DNA from: Treponema sp.
GTDB taxonomy: Bacteria; Spirochaetota; Spirochaetia; Treponematales; Breznakiellaceae
Assembly: GCA_031278025.1 (NCBI GenBank)
Contig: JAITLF010000062.1
Span: 1-5,796 of the forward strand
Direction: 5' to 3'
Length of the DNA: 5,796 bases
Both the position numbers and the translations under genes were made by a program. The notes below the pieces were generated by a model. It was not told where the DNA came from and did not search any database. It saw only the letters and a program-made list of their open reading frames with translations. Shown piece by piece: positions 1 to 5,433 of this stretch; the stretch's first letter is position 1; every line of letters starts with the position of its first letter.

Positions 1-1
1 G

Positions 2-76
2 GCGGCGGCGCTCCCGGCAGCCGGAAGCGGCGGCGTGTACCGGAAGAAGAGCCGCCCTGCCGGCATCCCCGCATAG
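2..76 (+). CDS. Possible 3' end of an unidentified upstream gene (partial)
   Basis: Frame 2 is open from the left edge to a TAG at 74-76 and gives 24 residues ending in SRPAGIPA. The stretch is Ala/Gly-rich, then basic (YRKKSRP), which would suit a C-terminal tail. It stops before the GC-hairpin block begins, where a gene end would be expected. No domain is visible and the fragment is too short to name. Frames 1 and 3 are also open here because the DNA is GC-rich, so the choice of frame rests mainly on the stop position. A chance open frame is a real alternative. Confidence 0.28.
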   Translation, partial: AAALPAAGSGGVYRKKSRPAGIPA

Positions 77-92
77 CCGTATCAATTTTTGC

Positions 93-300
93 GGGGGGGC
101 CTTCGGACCCCCAGTCCCCGGGCTGGGTGCGGGGCAGCGCCCCGCACCCAGCCGGGGGCGCCGCCCCCGGACCCCTGCTGGGAGGCCACGGGCCCCCCAG
201 ACCCCCCACAAAAAAGGGCGGGGGGATACCCCCGCCCTTATTATGGGGGGTCCGGGGGGTTCGAAACCCCCCGGCGGGGCGGCGGGGCGGAGCCCCGCGG
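93..300. repeat. Cluster of GC-rich inverted repeats (hairpin array)
   Basis: Successive hairpins with very short loops fill this stretch. They are: 95-99/108-112, closed by a C(TTCG)G tetraloop with one mismatch; 121-135/139-153, 15 bp perfect, loop AGC; 152-159/163-170, 8 bp perfect, loop GCC; 178-187/191-200, one mismatch, loop ACG; 214-224/229-239, 11 bp perfect, loop GATA; 252-261/265-274, 10 bp perfect, loop CGA; 282-288/292-298, 7 bp perfect, loop GGA. A larger pair, 193-208 with 244-259 (one mismatch), encloses the 214-239 hairpin. GGCGGGGC is repeated in tandem at 273-288. Open frames run through the block, but the translations are Gly/Pro/Arg-rich low complexity, so I treat it as non-coding. 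It resembles dispersed REP/BIME-like intergenic elements, but copy number cannot be judged from one window. Confidence 0.85.
209..239 (-). terminator. Terminator-like hairpin, strongest on the - strand
   Basis: An 11-bp perfect GC stem (214-224 with 229-239) with loop GATA is flanked on the left by six A residues (210-215). Read on the - strand this is a GC stem followed by TTTTTT, the form of an intrinsic terminator. On the + strand the stem is followed only by the weak tract TTATTAT, so termination of an upstream + gene is possible but less well supported. No - strand gene in the window reads into it. It may instead be just one member of the hairpin block. Confidence 0.4.
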
Positions 301-342
301 GGAGCAGGGAGAAGCCCGCGAGGTGCGGGCGGAGCATTCCAC

Positions 343-371
343 TTTTAATGACGGGTAATTTATTCTATAAT
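343..371 (+). promoter_or_regulatory. Candidate promoter for the three-gene cluster
   Basis: TATAAT at 366-371 is a perfect sigma-70 -10 hexamer in a short AT-rich island between the GC-hairpin block and the helicase gene. Only weak -35 matches lie at the right distance (TTTTAA at 343-348, 17-bp spacer). Transcription would begin near 377-380, almost at the ATG at 381. No other promoter-like sequence was seen before the gene cluster. The TATAAT is seen in the sequence; promoter activity is inferred. Confidence 0.45.
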
Positions 372-376
372 TACCC
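353..376. promoter_or_regulatory. 8-bp dyad over the -10 box (possible operator)
   Basis: GGGTAATT (353-360) and AATTACCC (369-376) are perfect inverted copies separated by 8 bases. The arm centres are 16 bp apart, and the right arm overlaps the TATAAT box. A homodimeric repressor bound here would block the -10 region. The arms could also pair in RNA if transcription started further upstream. No dedicated DNA-binding regulator is encoded in the window; the WYL-like protein of gene 2 is the only regulator-like domain, and linking it to this site would be speculation. Confidence 0.45.
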
Positions 377-380
377 CACT

Positions 381-2123
381 ATGGCGGCTGATCCGGCAAA
401 TCCGTTGATTGTGCAAAGCGACAAAACCTTACTTCTTGATGTTCATGCGCCGGGGGCGGAGAACGCGCGGGCTGCTATTCTGCCGTTTGCGGAGTTGGAA
501 AAGTCCCCGGAACATATCCATACCTTCAGGATTACCCCCCTTTCCCTGTGGAACGCCGCCGGCGCGGGGCTGGCGCCGTCTGATATTGCCGGCGCGCTGG
601 AAACGTACACCCGTTACCCCATCCCGCCGGGAATTGTCGAAAGTTTCTCCGATACGATGGCCCGGTACGGGAAGATACGGATGGTTTCCGAAGACCCGCG
701 TGGCGCCGCTGTTGACGGGGACGCGGCGGTTTTTCCGGAAGCGCTTTTCCTGGTTATTGAGGATCCCGCGGTCCGGGCGGAAATCGGGGCCGCCAAAAGC
801 CTAACCAAGTATCTGGAAAATACGGACGCGGGGTTCAGGCTGCGCTTGACGGACCGGGGCATGGTCAAGCGGGAACTTATCAGGCTGGGGTGGCCGGTAG
901 AGGATATGGCCCCCCTGGTTTCCGGGGAACGGCTGGATGTCGCCCTTAGGGAGACCAGCGGCGGGGGGCTTCCCTTCAGGCCCCGTGACTACCAGATCGA
1001 GGCCGCCCGGTCGGTGCTGGGGGATGGCAGGCCGGGATCGGGCTACGGGGTCGTGGCGCTTCCCTGCGGGTCGGGGAAGACGATGGTGGGAATGGTCGTC
1101 ATGTCCCTGCTCAAGACCAACACCCTGATACTGACCACCAACGTGGCGGCGGTTCACCAGTGGATAAACGAGCTTCTGGACAAGACCGATTTGACGCCGG
1201 AACAGCTCGCCGAGTATACCGGGGATTCCAAGGCCGTGGCTCCGGTTACCGTGGCCACGTACCAAATCCTCACCTGGCGGCCCCAAAAAGACGGGGATTT
1301 CCCCCACTTCAGGCTTTTTCGGGAGCGGGCCTGGGGGCTCATCATTTACGACGAGGTTCACCTGCTTCCGGCGCCGGTGTTCCGGGTAACGGCGGAATTA
1401 CAGGGGCTTAGACGCCTGGGCCTTACCGCCACCTTGGTCCGGGAAGACGGCGCGGAGGACGCGGTGTTCAGCCTGGTGGGGCCCAAGCGCTACGACGCGC
1501 CGTGGAAGGACCTGGAAGGGAAGGGGTGGATCGCCTGCGCCGTCTGCACGGAGATACGCCTGGATATGCCGGAAAACCTAAAGATACCCTACGCGGTGGC
1601 GGTTCCACGGGAAAAGTACCGTATAGCCAGCGAAAATCCCTTTAAGGAGCGCGCGGTCAGGCAGATTGTGGCAAACCATCCGGAAGACTACATTTTGGTG
1701 ATAGGCCAGTATATCAGCCAGCTCGAATCCCTGGCGAAGGCCCTCACGGCCCCCCTTATTACCGGGAAGACGCCCAATGCGGAGCGGGAACGGATCTACG
1801 GCGCGTTTAAGCGAAAGGAGATACGGGTCATCGTGGTATCCAGGGTGGCGAACTTTGCCATCGATCTGCCGGACGCTTCCCTGGCCATCCAGGTTTCCGG
1901 GTCTTTCGGCTCCCGCCAGGAGGAAGCCCAGCGGCTGGGCCGAATCTTACGGCCCAAAGGCGGTTTGCGGAATTCCTTCTTTTATACGGTGGTTTCCCGC
2001 TACACGGTAGAAGAAGATTTCGCGGCGAACCGCCAGAAGTTCCTGACCGAGCAGGGATACTCGTATTTCATTCAATCGTGGGGCATTGAAGAACTGGAGA
2101 CCGGGGGCGGCGGTTCATCATGA
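381..2123 (+). CDS. xpb: XPB/ERCC3-type superfamily 2 DNA helicase
   Basis: This is a predicted ATP-dependent 3'-5' DNA helicase/translocase of the bacterial XPB family, 580 aa from the ATG at 381. Residues about 7-100 form the XPB/Ssl2 N-terminal-type domain (NPLIVQSD, LLLDVH, AELEKSPEHIHTFRITPLS). The helicase core follows: FRPRDYQ near 199-205, Walker A LPCGSGKT 227-234, the DEVH box 324-327, GLTAT 347-351, the XPB-specific RED triad 354-356, the YDAPWKDLEGKGWIA block near 371-385, NFAIDLP near 491-497, and motif VI QRLGRILR 517-524. All catalytic motifs are intact. Bacterial XPB homologues are usually about 540-600 aa, so the length fits. The start at 381 was chosen because the family similarity begins a few residues later. 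The ATG at 348 (11 residues longer) has a GGAG 13 nt upstream, too far for a good site, and an ATG at 243 lies inside the hairpin block. No Shine-Dalgarno site precedes 381. Roles in DNA repair or transcription-coupled remodelling are known for eukaryotic and archaeal XPB; the bacterial role is less settled. Confidence 0.95.
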   Translation: MAADPANPLIVQSDKTLLLDVHAPGAENARAAILPFAELEKSPEHIHTFRITPLSLWNAAGAGLAPSDIAGALETYTRYPIPPGIVESFSDTMARYGKIRMVSEDPRGAAVDGDAAVFPEALFLVIEDPAVRAEIGAAKSLTKYLENTDAGFRLRLTDRGMVKRELIRLGWPVEDMAPLVSGERLDVALRETSGGGLPFRPRDYQIEAARSVLGDGRPGSGYGVVALPCGSGKTMVGMVVMSLLKTNTLILTTNVAAVHQWINELLDKTDLTPEQLAEYTGDSKAVAPVTVATYQILTWRPQKDGDFPHFRLFRERAWGLIIYDEVHLLPAPVFRVTAELQGLRRLGLTATLVREDGAEDAVFSLVGPKRYDAPWKDLEGKGWIACAVCTEIRLDMPENLKIPYAVAVPREKYRIASENPFKERAVRQIVANHPEDYILVIGQYISQLESLAKALTAPLITGKTPNAERERIYGAFKRKEIRVIVVSRVANFAIDLPDASLAIQVSGSFGSRQEEAQRLGRILRPKGGLRNSFFYTVVSRYTVEEDFAANRQKFLTEQGYSYFIQSWGIEELETGGGGSS

Positions 2124-4333
2124 GGCCGCTGTTTTTTCGGACGGAAGCCGAATGGGAGGCCGCCCTCCTTACCTTGCCGGATACCGCCTATTTCAACCTG
2201 CTGCGGAGTGTTTTCGGCAGCATCAAGACCCCCTTCAACAAGCAGCGCCTGATGAAAGACCTGGCGTCCTTCTTGTCCCGCCGGGAAATCCAGGACATCA
2301 TCGCCGCGTATATTGACGAAAGGGATAGGCGGATCATCGCATCCATTGCCGCCCTGGGAGAACCCGCGCCGGAGGAACTGGAAAGCTTTTTCGCCGGGGA
2401 ATACGCCTGCCTGGACATACAAGGGATGCTCCTTAACCTGGAGGAACGGCTCATCGTGTACCGTTTCCGGAAGGACGGGGCGTATCGCCTGTCCCTGAAC
2501 CCCATCCTTGCGCCGGTACTTTCCCCGCTGATAACGGACACGGGCGCCATTCTGCCGGTGTTCCCCCTGGGGGAGGAGGCGGTCCCGCTTCCGGATGATC
2601 GCATCCTTGCCGGGCTGTTCTCCTTTTTGTTTAGCCAACGGGAATTCCTCAATTCCGAGGGGAAGATGACGGTCGAGAGGAAGCTGAAGAAAAAAGCGAT
2701 GGATGAGGGGAAGCGGATATTTCCTGCCCTGAATCTTGAGCGCCTTATAGGCGGCCTGCATACCATCAGCCTCTTTTCCTTCGAGGGGGACCGCCTGACG
2801 CCGGATGCCCGGCGGCTTACGTTTTTCAGGAACCTGTCTCCCCTGGAAAGAAGGGAATACTGGGCCGGGGGTATCTACAGTTATTGTTATGATCCGGATC
2901 CCATAATCCGGTACCCCCACCAGGGCAGAATCCAGAAGCTGGCCCAGTTTGTTCACCGTTTTGTCGGCGCCTTGCAAGAACGGCAAGCCTACCCCCTGTC
3001 CACCCTTAAGCGCATGGTGGAGATCCTCGAACGGAACGAGGCCGGGAATCCCCGGTGGGGAGAAGTAGGCATGATCCCCCTGAGCATAGGGATGTCCGGG
3101 GCCGGCGGTTTCCTTGAAGCCCTGGAAACCGCCGGTCTTATGGCGCCGGTCCGGGGAGGCGGCGTTCCCCCGGATACGGACTGCCGGCGCCTTGTCCCGG
3201 TCCCCGATGCCGGCGTTGTTTCCGGTCCGGTAATCGCCATGGACACCCCGTTTTCCTGTATCCTCTACCCGGAGATCCCCTTTGCCGATGCCCTGATCCT
3301 AGCCGCCTTCTGTACGATACGGGAGGCGGGGGCCACGGTTCGGTTTGAACTGACCAGGGAGTCGGTGGTCCGGGGGTTCGACTTTGGACTTGAGGCCGGC
3401 GCCATGACAGCGCATTTGGAGCGGCTTTCCGAAAAGGCTGTGGACCAGAACCTGAAATGGACGCTGCATGATTGGGGAATCCGGTATGCTGAGGTTGCGT
3501 TGCACCAGGGAACCGTGCTGGTCCTTTCGGAGGGCCGGCGTTATCTGGCTCAGACCGAACCCATTGCGTCCCTGATCGCCAGGTCCCTTGCGCCGGGGGT
3601 GTATTTGTTGTCCTGTCTGGGGCAGGCGGTTCCGGATGTGGGCGAAGTCCTGCAAGGCTTGCAGAAGGCGGGGGTGGACATCGTAGCCCGGCCTCCCCTT
3701 CCGGCGGGAGACGTTCCGGCGGAGTCCTGGATTCATCCCCGGCGGGAAGGCGGGACGGCCCTTGCCGTAAGCGCCGCGCCCGTCCGGGGTTCCTCGCCCT
3801 ATCCCCCTCTCAAGACTCCGCCCCTGTTTCCAGCCCCTGGTTTCCGGCAATCCAGCCCGATGGCGGGAACGGGTGCGGCGCCGGAGGGAGCAGCCGCTAC
3901 GGGTTCCCCGCCGGCCATGGGGGATGCCCGTGCGTATCAAGAGCGTTTCCGCCAGGCCCTGGGAAAGCTTGCCCTGCCCAAGCTTGATGCGGAGGAGCTT
4001 GCCGCCCGTATAGACCGGCGGCTTATCCTAAGCGAGTCCCAACTGGTGGGCGGCGCTATGCGAAGTGAAAAGCTGGAGGCCCGCAACCTTGATTACGCGG
4101 GAAAGGCCCTGGTGGCAAAACAGGCCATTGCCCTTAAATGCCCGGTGGAAGTCCTCTGGGTAACCCCGGAAGGCGAATCAAGCCGTCTGATGGGCGTTCC
4201 CGGAGCCTTGGAAAAGCGGGGAGGCGAAACCGTCCTGGCGCTTAAAATCATGCCCGGAGGGAATGAAATACGCCTGTCGCTGGGAAAAATCAGCCTTTTG
4301 CGGCGGATTAAACCATCAATCTTTGGAGAATAA
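2120..4333 (+). CDS. Helicase-associated protein with XPB/Ssl2 N-terminal-like domain and WYL-like C-terminus
   Basis: This 737-aa protein is the usual neighbour of bacterial XPB, similar in plan to the partner of the mycobacterial helicase (Rv0862c next to Rv0861c). The first 360 or so residues are mostly helical with no enzyme motif I recognise. Residues about 369-500 match the XPB/Ssl2 N-terminal-type domain, also seen at the start of gene 1: VIAMDTPFSCILYPEIPF, then GATVRFELTRESVVRGFDFG, then LHDWGIRYAEV. Residues about 525-600 form a Pro/Gly/Ala/Ser-rich linker, probably disordered. Residues about 660-733 resemble a WYL-like beta domain: a hydrophobic run VEVLW, an acidic/Gly turn, GVPGALEKRGGETVLAL, and a terminal strand ISLLRRIKP. 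The start ATG overlaps the helicase stop (ATGA, 2120-2123) and has only a weak GGCGG upstream, so translation is probably coupled. No helicase or nuclease motif is present, so a regulatory or scaffolding role for the helicase is likely but inferred. WYL domains are known ligand- or nucleic-acid-sensing modules. Confidence 0.88.
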   Translation: MRPLFFRTEAEWEAALLTLPDTAYFNLLRSVFGSIKTPFNKQRLMKDLASFLSRREIQDIIAAYIDERDRRIIASIAALGEPAPEELESFFAGEYACLDIQGMLLNLEERLIVYRFRKDGAYRLSLNPILAPVLSPLITDTGAILPVFPLGEEAVPLPDDRILAGLFSFLFSQREFLNSEGKMTVERKLKKKAMDEGKRIFPALNLERLIGGLHTISLFSFEGDRLTPDARRLTFFRNLSPLERREYWAGGIYSYCYDPDPIIRYPHQGRIQKLAQFVHRFVGALQERQAYPLSTLKRMVEILERNEAGNPRWGEVGMIPLSIGMSGAGGFLEALETAGLMAPVRGGGVPPDTDCRRLVPVPDAGVVSGPVIAMDTPFSCILYPEIPFADALILAAFCTIREAGATVRFELTRESVVRGFDFGLEAGAMTAHLERLSEKAVDQNLKWTLHDWGIRYAEVALHQGTVLVLSEGRRYLAQTEPIASLIARSLAPGVYLLSCLGQAVPDVGEVLQGLQKAGVDIVARPPLPAGDVPAESWIHPRREGGTALAVSAAPVRGSSPYPPLKTPPLFPAPGFRQSSPMAGTGAAPEGAAATGSPPAMGDARAYQERFRQALGKLALPKLDAEELAARIDRRLILSESQLVGGAMRSEKLEARNLDYAGKALVAKQAIALKCPVEVLWVTPEGESSRLMGVPGALEKRGGETVLALKIMPGGNEIRLSLGKISLLRRIKPSIFGE
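4325..4328 (+). promoter_or_regulatory. Shine-Dalgarno site that fixes the start of the NYN gene
   Basis: GGAG lies 6 nt before the ATG at 4335, inside the last codons of gene 2. It supports the start at 4335 over two other in-frame ATGs: 4263, which would overlap gene 2 by 71 bases and add 24 unlike-family residues, and 4383, where GGAG directly abuts the ATG with no spacer. Confidence 0.8.
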
Positions 4334-4334
4334 T

Positions 4335-5126
4335 ATGCCTTTGTTCCCATTTTCAGATCACTATTCAAATTCGGTCCCGGAGATGAGCCAGACCAAACTC
4401 GCGGTCCTTATCGATGCGGACAACACCCAGCCGGCCATCATCGAGGGGCTTCTGGGAGAAGTAGCCAAATACGGAGTTTCCAGCGTCAAGCGCATCTACG
4501 GCGACTGGACAAGCACTAACCTTCGCTCCTGGAAAGACCGGCTTCTGGAATACGCCATTCAGCCCATTCAACAGTTTTCGTATACTTCCGGCAAGAACGC
4601 CACTGACTCGGCCATGATCATCGACGCCATGGATCTGCTCTACAGCGGGAAGCTCGACGGCTTCTGCATAGTTTCCAGCGATTCCGATTTTACCCGCCTG
4701 GCGGCGCGTCTTAGGGAAAGCGGTCTTACGGTCTATGGTTTTGGGGAGAAGAAGACCCCCCGCGCCTTTGTTTCGGCCTGCGACAAATTCATCTATACTG
4801 AAATCCTCCTGGCTGTTCAGGAAGAGGCTGACGAGGACGGGGCCCGGCCTGCAGCCAGGGCGCGCAAGGAATTCAAGGTGGACCGTAAACTCCTCAAGAT
4901 GCTCTGCGACGCGGTGGACGACCTGGCCGACGAATCCGGCTGGGCGTATCTGGGGGCGGTGGGCCAGAAGATCAACAACCTGTCCAGCGAGTTTGATCCC
5001 CGGAATTACGGCTTCCGCAAGCTGGGCGACCTGTTCCGGGCTATCCCCCAGTTCGAGGCGGAGGAACGCCCCCAGGCAAATGGTTCGGGCCGCCAGGTTT
5101 ACATACGCTGGAAAAAACGGAAATAG
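4335..5126 (+). CDS. NYN-domain (PIN-like) nuclease with C-terminal OST-HTH/LOTUS domain
   Basis: This 263-aa protein is a predicted metal-dependent ribonuclease of the NYN/LabA (DUF88) type. The NYN domain spans about 20-160 with the expected acidic residues: LIDADN 25-30 (D27, D29), ATDSAMIIDAMD 89-100 (D91, D97) and VSSDSDF 113-119 (D116, D118), followed by GLTVYGFGEKKTP. An acidic, then Ala/Arg-rich linker (about 163-178) leads to an OST-HTH/LOTUS domain at about 180-260: LLKMLCDAVDDLADESGW, then VGQKINNL, FDPRNYGFRKLGDLF and a final VYIRWKK strand. LOTUS domains are known to bind RNA, including G-quadruplex RNA, in some proteins. The gene starts one base after the stop of gene 2, so it is very probably co-transcribed and perhaps coupled. 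No signal peptide or membrane segment is seen, so it should be cytoplasmic. The conserved core begins around residue 21, so an alternative start at 4383 would leave the fold intact. The family is clear; the substrate and any link to the helicase are inferred. Confidence 0.93.
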   Translation: MPLFPFSDHYSNSVPEMSQTKLAVLIDADNTQPAIIEGLLGEVAKYGVSSVKRIYGDWTSTNLRSWKDRLLEYAIQPIQQFSYTSGKNATDSAMIIDAMDLLYSGKLDGFCIVSSDSDFTRLAARLRESGLTVYGFGEKKTPRAFVSACDKFIYTEILLAVQEEADEDGARPAARARKEFKVDRKLLKMLCDAVDDLADESGWAYLGAVGQKINNLSSEFDPRNYGFRKLGDLFRAIPQFEAEERPQANGSGRQVYIRWKKRK

Positions 5127-5209
5127 GGCGGCGGCTCGGGTCATCAACGGGTACATTTAACTCAAAATGAATACAGCGGCTTGAAGACATCATAACTAAG
5201 GGCGTACAT

Positions 5210-5271
5210 CCGGCACGGCAAATAACCCGCACCCACATACCGCTCTTAGCGACATCGCGAAACAGTGCCGG
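5210..5271. repeat. Spaced inverted repeat with an inner hairpin
   Basis: CCGGCAC (5210-5216) and GTGCCGG (5265-5271) are perfect inverted copies separated by 48 nt. Inside lies a small perfect hairpin, CGCT-CTT-AGCG, at 5241-5251. The arrangement could fold as a closed stem with an internal hairpin in RNA from either strand. It matches no riboswitch or RNA family I can recognise, and a 7-bp arm pair could arise by chance. Confidence 0.3.
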
Positions 5272-5332
5272 TGGAACTTACGGCTATAGGGAGTGTAAGC
5301 CAGAGAGTAGATTTGAGAATGGCGGAGAATAG

Positions 5333-5361
5333 GCGGGATTTTAAGGAATTTAGCGGGATTT
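5333..5361. repeat. Direct repeat GCGGGATTT, 20-bp period
   Basis: GCGGGATTT occurs at 5333-5341 and again at 5353-5361, exactly 20 bp apart, or about two helical turns. A related GGCGGAGAATA begins at 5321. The phasing places the copies on the same DNA face, as for binding sites, but two copies are weak evidence. Confidence 0.35.
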
Positions 5362-5397
5362 ACCGGGAGCCTGTTTGTAAAGGACTTTCACATTGTG

Positions 5398-5425
5398 TAA
5401 TAAAAGCGGCGGAGCTTTTCTCCGC
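5398..5425 (-). terminator. Probable intrinsic terminator of the - strand gene
   Basis: GCGGAG (5409-5414) and CTCCGC (5420-5425) form a 6-bp GC-rich stem with a 5-nt loop. Read on the - strand, the stem is followed by CGC and then TTTTATTA, a usable U-tract. It begins 8 bases past the - strand stop codon at 5434-5436, the usual place for a terminator. On the + strand no T-tract follows, so it would not stop transcription from the NYN gene. Confidence 0.55.
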
Positions 5426-5433
5426 TGGCCTTG

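Larger units (their letters stand above)
5127..5433. other. Intergenic region without a convincing gene
   Basis: This stretch between the NYN gene and the end of the - strand gene is visibly less GC-rich than its surroundings from about 5140 to 5400. No rho-independent terminator was found for the NYN gene. Short open frames exist on both strands, including one read from 5265 or 5319 to 5450. They lack a clear ribosome site and recognisable similarity, and the 5265 frame runs through the terminator-like hairpin. The region contains the inverted repeat, the direct repeat and the hairpin listed separately. Confidence 0.6.

Noticed and set aside
254..272. tRNA T-arm-like sequence GGTTCGAAACC
   Set aside because: The loop only partly fits the TTCRANY pattern, and no acceptor, D or anticodon arms are found at the right distances. 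It is explained by the palindrome 252-274.
243..380. Upstream extension of the helicase ORF to an ATG at 243, or further left with no stop in frame 3
   Set aside because: The extra residues are Gly/Pro/Arg-rich translation of the hairpin block. The family similarity begins only a few residues after 381, and stop-free frames are expected in such GC-rich DNA.
801..1361. - strand open frame opposite the helicase core
   Set aside because: It is a shadow of the conserved helicase motifs on the + strand; its Pro/Gly/His-rich composition is typical of antisense GC-rich frames.
2072..2986. Long - strand open frame (304 codons) opposite gene 2
   Set aside because: It lies entirely antisense to well-supported coding sequence at the end of gene 1 and in gene 2. 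Its translation is rich in Gln, Gly, Pro and Arg with no domain.
4365..5156. - strand open frame (263 codons) opposite the NYN gene
   Set aside because: The + strand frame carries complete NYN and LOTUS motifs and a Shine-Dalgarno site. The antisense frame has no recognisable domain.
5375..5401. Promoter-like TTGTAA and TGTAAT on the + strand
   Set aside because: The spacer is only 15 bp, and no + strand gene follows. The region is better explained as the U-tract side of the - strand terminator.
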